A DNA stretch of 47,149 nucleotides. Source: Spirochaetales bacterium Spiro_07. GTDB taxonomy: Bacteria > Spirochaetota > Spirochaetia > Treponematales > Treponemataceae. Under the pieces are notes generated by a model. The model saw nothing but the letters and a program-made list of their open reading frames with translations, was not told the DNA's origin and did not search any database. Below are positions 1-8,735 of this stretch, in pieces (within the stretch, counting starts at the first letter, position 1; each line of letters opens with the position of its first letter). Made by a program: the position numbers and the translations under genes. Where the stretch lies: assembly GCA_001603145.1 (NCBI GenBank), contig LVBI01000019.1, positions 43,383 through 90,531 of the forward strand, in the 5' to 3' direction.

Positions 1-61
1 TGTTGATTGTTGATTGTTGATTGTTGATTGTTGATTGTTGATTGTTGATTGTTGATTGTTG
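1..61. repeat. Heptanucleotide tandem repeat, TGTTGAT x 8.7
   Basis: Bases 1-61 are a perfect tandem array of the 7-mer TGTTGAT: eight full copies plus five bases, reaching the window edge and possibly continuing past it. It lies inside the open frame of the partial lipoprotein-like gene. Because 7 is not a multiple of 3, gaining or losing one copy shifts the downstream frame. Confidence 0.95.
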
Positions 62-429
62 TCAAAGACGATTCGAAACTGCACATCTTGACTATCATAC
101 GGAAGTGAAAAGTTGTTAGAAAAAGTACTCATGTCAGAAGAAATTTTCCATTCGTTTAGTTTTTCACTTTGACGCCACAATTCAACTTTGGATATATTAG
201 CGGATGTATCTCCAAAATCAATATTAATATTATATGAACCTTTGTTAAACAGAAACTTTGGTGTATAAAAAGTGGTTGCTTTTTCTGTCGATTCGTATTT
301 CAGTTCACTGCCATTATAAATCAGCGGTTTCCTGCCTTCGTCAGATAAAAACAGGCAGCCTAAAAAAATTAAAAAAACTGTTAAAAATTGTAAGTTTCTA
401 ATATTAAAAAACTTTGTTTCAGTTTGCAT
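1..429 (-). CDS. Partial lipoprotein-like gene running off the left edge
   Basis: An uninterrupted minus-strand reading frame of 143 codons runs from an ATG at 429-427 to the window edge. The start is supported by a GAGG sequence 7 nt upstream; an ATG at 442 in another frame meets a stop after seven codons. Residues 14-25 are hydrophobic and end in FLGC, which resembles the relaxed lipobox of spirochaetes, so an exported lipoprotein is likely. The middle of the protein has alternating polar and beta-type sequence (for example SANISKVELW). The last 20 visible residues are a seven-residue repeat, NNQQSTI, encoded by a 7-bp DNA repeat. No family was recognised. It lies downstream of the P-loop gene, separated from it by a terminator, so it is probably transcribed separately. 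Confidence 0.6.
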   Translation of the reverse strand, partial: MQTETKFFNIRNLQFLTVFLIFLGCLFLSDEGRKPLIYNGSELKYESTEKATTFYTPKFLFNKGSYNINIDFGDTSANISKVELWRQSEKLNEWKISSDMSTFSNNFSLPYDSQDVQFRIVFDNNQQSTINNQQSTINNQQST

Positions 430-465
430 ACAACAACCTCATGTAAAGTATTCTTTCATAAACAC

Positions 466-491
466 AAAAACGCCCTCCAAAAAGGAGGGCG
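466..491 (-). terminator. Rho-independent terminator after the P-loop ATPase gene
   Basis: A perfect 8-bp GC-rich stem (471-478 with 484-491) closes a five-base loop and is followed on the minus strand by TTTTTG. It lies 24 bp past the stop of the gene ending at 516 and should end the fusA/P-loop transcript. Confidence 0.85.
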
Positions 492-515
492 CTCTAAACA
501 AACAAAGATAAAATC

Positions 516-1196
516 TTATTTTTCAGCAATAAGCAGAGTCTTTGAATCAAGCTTGAGATTTGCGTTGCTTGGTGTTTCGTCTCTTACTTTCAAGATTCTA
601 AGCTGTGTGCTGTCTGGCTTTGTCTCAAAAAGAACAACAGCGTCAAAAAGAGGAACAAGATCAGCAGGAAGAACTGTCTTAAGTTCTGTGCCTTCTGTGT
701 TGCAGCTGTACCATACAACTACGTTCTCTTTTTTAGCATAATCTTTGATAGACTCAAAGTCAGCCTTTGATCTCTTAGAGAAATCAAGACCGTCAATGAT
801 AAGATAATCAGTTTTGATGCCGCCCTGAGCGAGAGCTGTCAAAGTAGTGATAATCTGCTTTGTTGAAACAGAATCCTGATTGAAGTTCAGAACTGTGCGG
901 TTTCTGATGACGTCATCTTTTACATCGATTGCCTTTTCAAGATTCTTTTTCTTAGACATTTCTGTAAAAATGTCTTCGTACCAAGTCATTGTATAAGACG
1001 TGTGCTGATCAAAAGAAACGTGAACAACCTGTTTGCCTTGAAGAAGACCGTCAAGACCAAGCTGAACGAGTACCGATGTCTTTCCTACGCCTTTTTTTGA
1101 CGCAAGAACGCCGATTTCGCCGGGTTTAATGCCGCCGTTGAGTGCTTTTTCAAAAAAGCGAACTGGACTGCGGTCAATAAGTTCCTGTTTTACCAT
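516..1196 (-). CDS. P-loop (RecA/DnaB-like) ATPase coupled to fusA
   Basis: A 226-residue protein starting MVKQELIDRS. The start at 1196 is set by AAGGAG six bases upstream; a longer frame to 1253 would lie inside fusA without a ribosome site. Residues 33-40 (SKKGVGKT) form a Walker A loop and a DYLIIDGLD stretch near residue 140 looks like Walker B. The overall order resembles RecA/DnaB-type ATPase cores, but no primase-binding, DNA-loop or C-terminal domain is visible. It starts 10 bases after the EF-G stop, so the two are probably co-transcribed and translationally linked. A link to translation is therefore possible but is an inference from position only. The exact function is not known to me. 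Confidence 0.8.
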   Translation of the reverse strand: MVKQELIDRSPVRFFEKALNGGIKPGEIGVLASKKGVGKTSVLVQLGLDGLLQGKQVVHVSFDQHTSYTMTWYEDIFTEMSKKKNLEKAIDVKDDVIRNRTVLNFNQDSVSTKQIITTLTALAQGGIKTDYLIIDGLDFSKRSKADFESIKDYAKKENVVVWYSCNTEGTELKTVLPADLVPLFDAVVLFETKPDSTQLRILKVRDETPSNANLKLDSKTLLIAEK

Positions 1197-1206
1197 TGGT
1201 GACTCC

Positions 1207-3294
1207 TTATTTGCCCTGCTGTTCCTTGCGTTTCTTTTCCTGATAGTCAGCAATCAGTTTTTCAGAAATCGCATTCGGAACTTTTCCGTATTTTTCGAAT
1301 TCCATTGAGAATTCAGCTTTTCCCTGTGTGAGAGAGCGGAGAACTGTAGAGAATCCGAACATTTCGCTAAGAGGAACTTCTGCGTCAACGCGTGAGAAGT
1401 TTCCGTCTTCAGTTGATGAAACGATTATACCACGTCTTTGGTTAATTGCGCCAAAAATATTTCCCTGGAATTCTGTAGGACCTTCAATAGATACCTTCAT
1501 GATTGGTTCCATGATGCACGGCTTTGCCTTTGCATAAGCTTCGCGGAATGCGCCCTGTGCTGCAACCTGGAATGCGATATCTGAAGAGTCAACCGGGTGG
1601 TACTGACCATCATTGATTGTACATTTAACGCCGACAATCGGGAATCCGATCAATGAGCCCTTAGCCATAGAAGCGCGGAAGCCCTTGTCGCAAGATGGAA
1701 TGTATTCGTTAGGAATTGCACCGCCCTTAATGTTGTCAACAAATTCGTAGTCTTTGTCTGCAATCGGTTCCATGAAACCTGCAACGCGGCCGTACTGACC
1801 AGAACCACCAGTCTGCTTCTTGTGTGTATAGTTGAAGTCTGCCTGCTGTGTGATTGTCTCACGGTAAGCAACCTGCGGCATACCTGTCTCAACTTCGCAC
1901 TTATATTCGCGGCGCATACGTTCAACGTAAACGTCGAGGTGAAGCTCGCCCATACCCTTGATGATTGTCTGATTTGATTCAGGATCAACGTAAGTCTGGA
2001 AAGTCGGGTCTTCTTTTGTAAAGCGGTTGAGAGCTTTTGCCATCTGATCAGCAGCTTTCTTGTCTTTCGGTGTGATTGACAATGAAATAACTGGGTTTGG
2101 AACGAACATTGAAGTCATGGCATAGTTCAAGCCGCCAGAACAGAATGTATCGCCAGATGCACAGTCAACGCCGAACAAAGCAACGATGTCGCCCGGTACA
2201 CCTTCGTTGATATCTTCCATTGCAGCTGAGTTCATGCGGACAAGACGACCGACCTTGAACTTCTTGCGTGAGCGTGTATTGTAAAGCTCTTCACCCTTCT
2301 TGATTGTTCCCTGATAAACACGAACATATGTGAGCTGACCGTACTGACCGTCTTCAAGCTTGAAGCCGAGTGAAACACAAGGATCGTCAGGATTGCATGT
2401 AAGCTCAACCTTTTCTTCGTTCTTATCGAGGTCAAGAGCGTAGTTCTTAACTTCTGTAGGGTTAGGAAGGAATTTAACAACGCCGTCGAGCAAAGGCTGA
2501 ATACCCTTGTTCTTGTAAGCTGAACCCAAGAAAACTGGAACAAACTGTTCTGCGAGTGTTCCCTTGCGGATAGCTGCGTTGATCATATCTTCTGTAACTG
2601 ATTCTTCGAGCATTGCTTCCATAAGCTCGTCGCTGAACATAGAAGCTGCATCGAGGAGCTCTTCGCGGTACTTTTCTGCATCAGCCTTGAGGTGTGCAGG
2701 AATTTCGGCGTAGCGCACTTCTGTACCAGAATCGCCTTCAAAGTAGATGGCCTTCATAGCTACAAGGTCAACAACACCTTCGAGCTTGTCTTCAAGACCA
2801 ATCGGGATTTCCATCATGTGTGCGTTCAATCCCAATTTTTCGCGGAGCTGCATACAAACCTTGAATGGGTTTGCACCAGTGCGGTCGCACTTGTTTACGA
2901 ATGCAATGCGCGGAACATGATAGCGCTTAAGCTGGCGGTCAACAGTAATTGACTGTGACTGAACACCGCCTACTGAACACAAAACAAGAATTGCGCCATC
3001 GAGAACGCGCAAAGAGCGTTCAACTTCAACGGTGAAGTCAACGTGACCTGGAGTGTCAATAACGTTGAAGGTGTAGTCTTTCCACTGAACCTGTGTTGAT
3101 GCTGACTGGATAGTAATACCGCGTTCGCGTTCCAGTTCCATGTTGTCCATTACAGCACCGACACCGTCCTTACCGCGAACTTCATGAATAGCGTGAATTT
3201 TGTCGCAATAAAAAAGAATACGTTCTGACAGGGTTGTTTTTCCCGAGTCAATGTGGGCGCTGATACCGATATTCCTCATCTTGGAAATATCCAT
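1207..3294 (-). CDS. fusA: Elongation factor G
   Basis: EF-G, the translocation GTPase of the ribosome, about 695 residues. The G domain shows G1 AHIDSGKTT (residues 13-21), switch II DTPGHVD and the guanine motif NKCD. Domains II to V follow in the usual order, with the domain IV signature GGSGQYGRV. The AHIDSGKT and NKCD forms match the spirochaete/mitochondrial EFG1-like group rather than the E. coli form, and the sequence closely resembles the Borrelia protein as I remember it. Three starts are possible: TTG at 3312, ATG at 3303 and ATG at 3294. I chose 3294 because GAGAGG lies 10 nt upstream, whereas it is too close to 3303. A promoter is visible at 3411-3439, leaving a leader of about 110 nt. 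Confidence 0.95.
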   Translation of the reverse strand: MDISKMRNIGISAHIDSGKTTLSERILFYCDKIHAIHEVRGKDGVGAVMDNMELERERGITIQSASTQVQWKDYTFNVIDTPGHVDFTVEVERSLRVLDGAILVLCSVGGVQSQSITVDRQLKRYHVPRIAFVNKCDRTGANPFKVCMQLREKLGLNAHMMEIPIGLEDKLEGVVDLVAMKAIYFEGDSGTEVRYAEIPAHLKADAEKYREELLDAASMFSDELMEAMLEESVTEDMINAAIRKGTLAEQFVPVFLGSAYKNKGIQPLLDGVVKFLPNPTEVKNYALDLDKNEEKVELTCNPDDPCVSLGFKLEDGQYGQLTYVRVYQGTIKKGEELYNTRSRKKFKVGRLVRMNSAAMEDINEGVPGDIVALFGVDCASGDTFCSGGLNYAMTSMFVPNPVISLSITPKDKKAADQMAKALNRFTKEDPTFQTYVDPESNQTIIKGMGELHLDVYVERMRREYKCEVETGMPQVAYRETITQQADFNYTHKKQTGGSGQYGRVAGFMEPIADKDYEFVDNIKGGAIPNEYIPSCDKGFRASMAKGSLIGFPIVGVKCTINDGQYHPVDSSDIAFQVAAQGAFREAYAKAKPCIMEPIMKVSIEGPTEFQGNIFGAINQRRGIIVSSTEDGNFSRVDAEVPLSEMFGFSTVLRSLTQGKAEFSMEFEKYGKVPNAISEKLIADYQEKKRKEQQGK

Positions 3295-3410
3295 ATTGCT
3301 CATACCTCTCAATATTTTTATGCAGAAAACGTTGACATCTGCAAGAATTTCGTATAAACACTTGAAAATCTGAAAAAAACAGAAATTTCAAATATCATAA
3401 CATTTTATGA

Positions 3411-3439
3411 AGTGTACCGAAAAAGCGTAATCGTATCAA
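3411..3439 (-). promoter_or_regulatory. Probable sigma-70 promoter of fusA
   Basis: On the minus strand TTGATA (3439-3434) is followed after exactly 17 bp by TACACT (3416-3411). It lies in the only gap upstream of fusA, about 110 bp before the chosen start. Confidence 0.5.
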
Positions 3440-3466
3440 TACTTTTGTGTTTTAATTTGCGCTTTT

Positions 3467-5068
3467 TTACGGTTTGATGTAAAATGTAGCACCACAATAG
3501 AAAAGTATTGCAAGCCCGTCATCGGAATCAAGCTCTTTTTTGATTGTCGCCTTTGCCGTAAGATAACCGCTGCTGTTTTTATAGACGCATTTAAGCCTTG
3601 CCTTAATCTCTGTCTTAACTGAATCTAAGAAATAAATGTTAGTTTTTCCTGTTCCGGCTTCTGACTCTTCATCAACTGAAAAACCTGCCGACTGCTTTAT
3701 GAAAAACGAAAGCTTGTCGTTCGGGCAGAACGTAAGCGTGGCAGATGCGTCTGTGCTGTTTTTCTTTTTGTTCAGCGGAAAAACTTTGAAGTTTGCGTTA
3801 AGGCTGAACTGCTGCGTCCGCCCCAAGAACAGCGGAAAAGCCTTGAAGCCCAAGCCCAGAACATTCGTCGTCTTCTCAGTGTAGCACAAGAAACTGTTCG
3901 CCGTGGCGAAGTCCATAAGCTTAAAAAGGCTTGTGCTCTTTTCGGTGCCGCCGCCGCTGCTGTCGCCGTGCCCGCCGTCGGCATTGCCGCTTTCTTCAGC
4001 TTTTCTGCTTTCTTCAAGTTCTGCAATCTCTTGCTTGCTTGCACCGTGAAGCGCGTTCTCGCATTTTGCGCTCAAGCTGAACGTAAGCAGATTTGTCTTA
4101 TATTCTGCGGCAAAAGCAAGGTCGCCGCGATTTGTGCATTCTGGTGCCATGCCGTCTGAATAAGATTGCGCTGCCGAGAATGTAAGCCCGGCCCGAATTT
4201 TGTGGCCGTTCTTTAGCGTTACGGACTTTAATTGCGGGTGCACATACGAAACAAGTGTCTTACGCAAGAAAGTTTCTTCTATCGTTATGTGGTCTGCATC
4301 GCACCAGAACAAGCCGCTGTCTAGCCGCAAGAATCTGCTTGTCAATGTTGTGCTGAGCCGCCAGCTGCCGGTGGGCTTTTCAAACGGCGTTGTGCTCACG
4401 CTGTTTGCAGAGTGCAGCTTGAAATATGAGCCGTTGTAGATTGCCTCAAAGACGGCGTATTTGATTTTTTCCCTTTCATAAGGTCTTTCAGACAAGAACC
4501 AGCGCGTGCCAGCTTCTTTTTGACTTTCAAAGCTGCCGCCGGTCAAACTGAAATTCAGCCGTGTGCGCGGCGGGTGGTAGTCCAGCCCGAAAAGATATTC
4601 GTCATGTTCGGTTTTTGCTTCTTTGTGCCGTGTCATGCACGTTAAGCTGAAATTGCCCGCGCTTGCTTTGAGACAGAGCGCTTTCGGTGTTTTTATGCTT
4701 GTGCCGGATGTCGGCATTGTTACGCTTATGCCTGCGGAGGGCACAGAAACAGACGATAGCGCACCCGGCACAGTGAAGCACGGCGTTTTTATCCGTGTGT
4801 AAAGGCCGCCGAAAGACAGCTGCCCATAATAGACTGTGACTTGCGGAATAGGGGAGTATTTTGCGCCGAAAGTTTTGAGCTTTTTTTCTGGCTTTATCTC
4901 GAAATTTGCGTTTAGCTGAAAAGCGGTTGTCTTAAAGCTTGCCGCCGCCTTTGCCGTGGTTTCTTCTTTTGTTATGGTTGTGTCGCCAGAAACGGCGAGC
5001 TGTTGAAATTCAGCGTTTGCCGAAAAAGATGCGCACAACAGAATAAGTATTGCAAGTTTGTGTTTCAT
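3467..5068 (-). CDS. Exported, barrel-like hypothetical protein
   Basis: A 533-residue protein with a clear signal peptide: MKHK, a hydrophobic stretch, then a cleavage-like ANA/E site near residue 19. I chose the ATG at 5068 over the upstream one at 5086 because it places the charged residues directly before the hydrophobic core. No Shine-Dalgarno sequence is visible. The mature part is a series of short alternating polar/hydrophobic stretches (for example TRLNFSLTGGSF and SGYLTAKATIKK), typical of an outer-membrane beta-barrel. A low-complexity acidic/glycine linker sits at about residues 355-380. The C-terminus ends in ATFYIKP. No named family was recognised. Treponemal outer-membrane protein is the best guess. 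Confidence 0.7.
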   Translation of the reverse strand: MKHKLAILILLCASFSANAEFQQLAVSGDTTITKEETTAKAAASFKTTAFQLNANFEIKPEKKLKTFGAKYSPIPQVTVYYGQLSFGGLYTRIKTPCFTVPGALSSVSVPSAGISVTMPTSGTSIKTPKALCLKASAGNFSLTCMTRHKEAKTEHDEYLFGLDYHPPRTRLNFSLTGGSFESQKEAGTRWFLSERPYEREKIKYAVFEAIYNGSYFKLHSANSVSTTPFEKPTGSWRLSTTLTSRFLRLDSGLFWCDADHITIEETFLRKTLVSYVHPQLKSVTLKNGHKIRAGLTFSAAQSYSDGMAPECTNRGDLAFAAEYKTNLLTFSLSAKCENALHGASKQEIAELEESRKAEESGNADGGHGDSSGGGTEKSTSLFKLMDFATANSFLCYTEKTTNVLGLGFKAFPLFLGRTQQFSLNANFKVFPLNKKKNSTDASATLTFCPNDKLSFFIKQSAGFSVDEESEAGTGKTNIYFLDSVKTEIKARLKCVYKNSSGYLTAKATIKKELDSDDGLAILFYCGATFYIKP

Positions 5069-5205
5069 ACTTATTCTATCACTCAAAAATTATTTTTTTT
5101 GTTAGTTTCCGGCAAAAAAAGTGAATAAAACGCTTTTTTTTGCAGATTTCGTATTATCTGCCGTTAAGTTTCAGGCTGTTACACAAGCAACCGGCTTCTT
5201 GCTTT

Positions 5206-5242
5206 AAAAGCGAACAGGCTGACACCACGTGCCAGCCTGTTC
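5206..5242 (-). terminator. Probable terminator after the SPOR gene
   Basis: A perfect 10-bp inverted repeat (5212-5221 with 5233-5242, arms GAACAGGCTG/CAGCCTGTTC) is followed on the minus strand by GCTTTT. The T-run is short, so termination could be incomplete. It lies about 50 bp beyond the SPOR-protein stop. Confidence 0.6.
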
Positions 5243-5294
5243 TAGGAGGTAATGTAATATAGAAGTTGAAAAACAATAGATGCCTATGTAAGAG

Positions 5295-6056
5295 CTATTT
5301 TTGTGTTTTTACTTCTGTTATATATGCATCTTTAAAGTTGACATCATCAGAGCTGATTGCAGTTTTCCAGTAGTCAGCTTCTGTCTTTGTCTTGTACGGA
5401 CCCATTCTTACGCGGTACCAAGTCTTGCCGTTCACTTCTTTTGTAAAGATTTCGCTGTCAATCTTATAAGAAGCGATGATGTCCTGCGCATTTTCAGCAT
5501 ATTCTCTGCTTGAGAAAGAGCCTGTCTGAATCCAGTATTCTGTTACAGTCTGTGTCTTTTTAGGTGCAGCAGCTGCAACAGGTGCTGGCTTCTTTGTTAC
5601 CACCGGCTCTGTAACTTCTGTAATTACAGGCTTTGAAACAACTGGTGCGGCTGCAACAGGTGCGGCAGTTGCTGCGCTTGCGGTGGCTGAATCATCGCGC
5701 ACTGTTGTAAGGTCGTTTGCAGCTGGCAGCGCGTTCAGGTCGATTGTTGTCGGGCCTGCAAGTTCTGCATTGTCAGTTGTGTTCATGGCCATCGTGGTGT
5801 CAACAACTGTTGTTGCCGGGTTCATCCATGTATCTGATGTCTGCAACTGTGCAGATGTATTTGACGTATTCGATGAGTTTACGCTCGAAATTACAGGATC
5901 CTTTACAGAAGGCCGCCATAAAATAAGTGCAGCGCCAATAACGACACACAAAAAGATTCCTGCTGCAAAAAGAATCCAAAGTGAACTTTTGTTCTGCTGA
6001 ACAGTCTGCTCGTCTGTCATGGGTTGAACATTCATTGTTGTGTTAATTTGTTCCAT
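5295..6056 (-). CDS. SPOR-domain membrane protein
   Basis: A 253-residue protein with a short cytoplasmic N-terminus, one membrane helix (about residues 24-48), a long Thr/Ala/Pro-rich linker, and a C-terminal SPOR-like repeat starting near EYWIQTGSFSSREYAENA and ending in WYRVRMGPYKTKTEADYW. SPOR domains bind glycan strands lacking stem peptides at division sites, so a role in septal or envelope remodelling is expected. The start at 6056 was chosen because AAGGAAG lies 9 nt upstream; the longer frame from 6113 would leave coaE no gap. It follows coaE by 34 bp and probably shares its transcript. Confidence 0.85.
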   Translation of the reverse strand: MEQINTTMNVQPMTDEQTVQQNKSSLWILFAAGIFLCVVIGAALILWRPSVKDPVISSVNSSNTSNTSAQLQTSDTWMNPATTVVDTTMAMNTTDNAELAGPTTIDLNALPAANDLTTVRDDSATASAATAAPVAAAPVVSKPVITEVTEPVVTKKPAPVAAAAPKKTQTVTEYWIQTGSFSSREYAENAQDIIASYKIDSEIFTKEVNGKTWYRVRMGPYKTKTEADYWKTAISSDDVNFKDAYITEVKTQK

Positions 6057-6090
6057 AATAATAGTCTTCCTTAAAGAAACGGTATCTTCT

Positions 6091-6696
6091 TTATTTGAAA
6101 CAACGGCTTTCAAAAATTCGCTGCAATTTTTTGTGCAATTTGCTTGAAGAACCTATGTTTCTTACTCTGTATATATCGACATTTAATTTTTGATATTGAG
6201 CATATAATTTTTTTTGTGACGAAAATCGTTTGAGCAGGTGAAAAACTGAATGATGGTCGCGCTTCTTAGCCCTTATAAGCCTTACGATGAAAGGCGCATC
6301 AACATAAATGATGAAATCGCACTTTGCGGCGAGCGGCACTTTATTAAGCACAGTGGCATTCAAAACGCAAGTCTGTTCCGGATGCGCCGTGATAAACTCT
6401 TCAAGCAGCCGCGAAACTTCGGGGTGGATTATCGATTCTTGCTTCTGCAAAGCCTCTTGGGAAGCAAAGACTATTCCGGCAAGAGCTTTGCGGTTTACAG
6501 TTCCGTCTTCATTCATCAGATTTATGCCGAGCCGTTCAGCTTCAGGCTGAAAAGCGGCAAGCACCTGCTGCTTGGTGTTCTCAAGCGCAATGTGTGCAGT
6601 TTCATCCGCGTCGATTACGGCGCAGCCCATCTTTTCTAAGATTTCTCCGGCAAGGTTTTTGCCTGCCGCCATCGGGCCGCTCAAGCCTATAAGCAT
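6091..6696 (-). CDS. coaE: Dephospho-CoA kinase
   Basis: A 201-residue protein that should catalyse the last step of coenzyme A synthesis, phosphorylating the 3'-hydroxyl of dephospho-CoA. It opens with MLIGLSGPMAAGKN, a P-loop (residues 7-14), followed by the family motif VIDADETAH and later IIHPEVSRLL, as in CoaE. The P-loop is odd: the usual Ser/Thr after Gly-Lys is Asn (GKN). The only ATG near the P-loop is at 6696; a TTG at 6738 would add 14 residues without a ribosome site. The gene sits between a terminator (6746-6786) and the SPOR gene. Confidence 0.88.
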   Translation of the reverse strand: MLIGLSGPMAAGKNLAGEILEKMGCAVIDADETAHIALENTKQQVLAAFQPEAERLGINLMNEDGTVNRKALAGIVFASQEALQKQESIIHPEVSRLLEEFITAHPEQTCVLNATVLNKVPLAAKCDFIIYVDAPFIVRLIRAKKRDHHSVFHLLKRFSSQKKLYAQYQKLNVDIYRVRNIGSSSKLHKKLQRIFESRCFK

Positions 6697-6745
6697 TTTT
6701 CTTTGATTTTCGTTCAAGACGTGCAACCTGTCTAACAATCAGTTT

Positions 6746-6786
6746 AAAAAAAAAGAAGCTGAAAAAGGTTTTGTTCTTTTTCAGCT
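6746..6786 (-). terminator. Rho-independent terminator after the DUF115 gene
   Basis: A 10-bp stem (6757-6766 with 6777-6786, arms AGCTGAAAAA/TTTTTCAGCT) has a 10-base loop and is followed on the minus strand by TC and nine T residues. It separates the signal peptidase/FtsI/DUF115 operon from coaE. Confidence 0.85.
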
Positions 6787-6935
6787 AACCGGTCTATACC
6801 AAACCTTTACGGTTGCATCAACGTCTGGATGTCAATTTCCGCTGATACACGCCGTACATTTTATGTATCGGAGATGCAGGGGCGGGCTTTAGCGTTTTTT
6901 CAATTTTTTTTGCTTTTTTTGCAAGAAAAACTGAA
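6787..6935. other. Intergenic stretch with weak inverted repeats
   Basis: About 150 bp between the DUF115 stop and its terminator, without a plausible gene. It holds a 6-bp inverted pair GATACA/TGTATC around 6842-6871 and a long T-rich stretch (6897-6918). The distance from stop codon to terminator is unusually long, so the transcript would have a structured 3' tail. No known RNA family was recognised. Confidence 0.4.
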
Positions 6936-8735
6936 TTATCTGATTGTTTTAAGATAATCTAAGTGAAGCGAAACAGCTTTTTCGATTTCTTTATAGACGA
7001 TAAGCGACTTTTCGAGCGGGTTTGACGCTTTTTCGGTGAGCTGATTTAGCTTGTTCTCGCCCGGAAAGACGAGCGACGCAAGCTCTGCCGCCTGGCTGTG
7101 AATCAAAGCGGAATCAATCTCTGTGAGCTTTTTGTTTATGCTTGAAGCGGCTGCTGACGGCTTTTCGAGCGCGTCTTTGCAGATGCGCTGTGCTTTTCTG
7201 GCGTTGTGCATCATTTCAAGCAGCTCGTCTTTTGCTGTTTCAAGCGCAGTCTGAAACGCAAGCTTCTGCGCCGCAAAGTCTGTCGTGCTAGGCTTGTCAA
7301 GGATTTCAGCTTTCTTTGCAGAAATGTCGCCAAGCTTGAGTAATTCTTCTATTGATACAGGCGTTATGCCCGGAATTCCTACACCTTTCGGGCATAATGT
7401 ACATGTGCTTACATCGGGGAATTCTACGCACTTACTTTCGAACCACCATGCGTAAAGCGCCATGCGCTTGTCGGTCAGCACTTTGCCGCCTTCGTAATTC
7501 GCTGTTTCATACGGAAAAGCGCCGTAAAGCGCGTTGAAGCTGTCTGTCTCTGCCGGATGCAGCTTGAACGAAAGCCTGTGCGAACGTTCTTCGAATGTGC
7601 TGCCTTTGAAATGCGTCTTTCTGTCTGGAAAGCCCAAATCAAGCCCGGCCATAAAAATGCGGTTGCAGCCGCACTGGCGCGCAAAATCCCAAGCTGTGGT
7701 AACAACTGAACCGCCCGCGCCAAGTTCGCCGCGCGGCTTGACCTGCTTTTCAATGTATTTGCCGAGCGGATAGATTGACGAGCAGAGCAGCTTTTCCTTG
7801 CACGGAAATCTGAAAACAGGCGGATAAACCGCAAGCTCTGTGATTATGCGGCTTTCGGGCGCGGCAAGGCCGTCAAGGTGGCGTATGTTCCAATATTGCG
7901 GGTCAACAATCACGATAAAGTCTGGCTGCACACCGGCGTTAAGGCAAGCGCGCAAGGCCGTGTCTACGCAGACAATCAGCGTGCGTTTTTGAATTTCTTT
8001 TAAGTATGGCAGAATCTCGTCAAGGCTCGGCCCGGCCGCAATTACACACGCGTTCATTCCGCTGAATGCGCCGAAGTAGCGCGCAACGCCGTCAAGTTCA
8101 GCAGCGGCGCCAATGTTGCGGCACATGTTCTTGAGCCACAAAGACGAGAATTTTTCCAAAGTTATGTCGTTAATCTCTTTTTTCTGGCGGTTGCGTTCAA
8201 TCAGGCTTTCAAGGTTGGCGAAATATTGTTCGTTGTGGGCAATGTGGCTTTTCGTCTTGAAAAAGCAGCAATTCTGCAAGCCAATCTTTTCTAAGACCGA
8301 AATTATCGTCTGATGCGGTGCGCCGATTAAAAGCACAAGGCTTTGATGCTCAAACACGGCAGAAAGGTCAACCGCTGAAAGCGCGAGCAAAAACCAAGCC
8401 GGGTCGCACTCAATAAGCACAAGCGTCTTTGATTTATGCGCCTTTGCAAAGGCAACCGCGCCATAGCCGAGACCGAAGCCCAAAAAGACACCGGCGTCTG
8501 CTTTGCAAGCTTCTTCTTCAGAAACAAGCTTTTCTGCTTCTCGTTCTGGGTTATACGCAGAATGAAGCGCAAGACCGTTGTACGTCGCTGAAATCTGGCC
8601 GTTCCTGCATTGGGTTAGTTCTATTCCTTGTGGCAACGGCAAGTCAGGCGAATCAAAAAGCGGCTTGTATTGCTCCGCAAGCTGCGGAAACCGTTGCTCA
8701 AAAAGCTTTCTATTGGTATTCAAGAGTGAGTTCAA
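6936..8735 (-). CDS. DUF115 / MptE-like motility accessory protein
   Basis: A 599-residue protein of the DUF115 (6-hydroxymethylpterin diphosphokinase MptE-like) family. The diagnostic stretch is CVIAAGPSLDEILPYL near residue 230, followed by VCVDTALRACLNAGVQPDF, VTTAWDFARQCG and FMAGLDLGFPDRKTHF. In flagellated bacteria these proteins (Maf-type) are linked to flagellin glycosylation. That role fits a spirochaete but is inferred. The C-terminal 150 residues are helical and probably coiled coil. Translation appears to start at TTG (8735-8733) with GGAG 10 nt upstream, overlapping the end of the FtsI-type gene by 26 bp; no ATG is available nearby. A strong terminator follows at 6746-6786. Confidence 0.8.
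   Translation of the reverse strand: MNSLLNTNRKLFEQRFPQLAEQYKPLFDSPDLPLPQGIELTQCRNGQISATYNGLALHSAYNPEREAEKLVSEEEACKADAGVFLGFGLGYGAVAFAKAHKSKTLVLIECDPAWFLLALSAVDLSAVFEHQSLVLLIGAPHQTIISVLEKIGLQNCCFFKTKSHIAHNEQYFANLESLIERNRQKKEINDITLEKFSSLWLKNMCRNIGAAAELDGVARYFGAFSGMNACVIAAGPSLDEILPYLKEIQKRTLIVCVDTALRACLNAGVQPDFIVIVDPQYWNIRHLDGLAAPESRIITELAVYPPVFRFPCKEKLLCSSIYPLGKYIEKQVKPRGELGAGGSVVTTAWDFARQCGCNRIFMAGLDLGFPDRKTHFKGSTFEERSHRLSFKLHPAETDSFNALYGAFPYETANYEGGKVLTDKRMALYAWWFESKCVEFPDVSTCTLCPKGVGIPGITPVSIEELLKLGDISAKKAEILDKPSTTDFAAQKLAFQTALETAKDELLEMMHNARKAQRICKDALEKPSAAASSINKKLTEIDSALIHSQAAELASLVFPGENKLNQLTEKASNPLEKSLIVYKEIEKAVSLHLDYLKTIR

Noticed and set aside
1..61. Possible CRISPR or iteron array
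   Set aside because: The unit is 7 bp with no spacers. It is a simple tandem repeat inside a reading frame.
3360..3395. Terminator for the barrel-like protein gene
   Set aside because: The stem around CTGAAAAAAACAG is short and imperfect, so it is too weak to call.
6787..6935. Possible small RNA such as 6S, SRP or a riboswitch
   Set aside because: No diagnostic core motif was found. Only weak inverted repeats are present.
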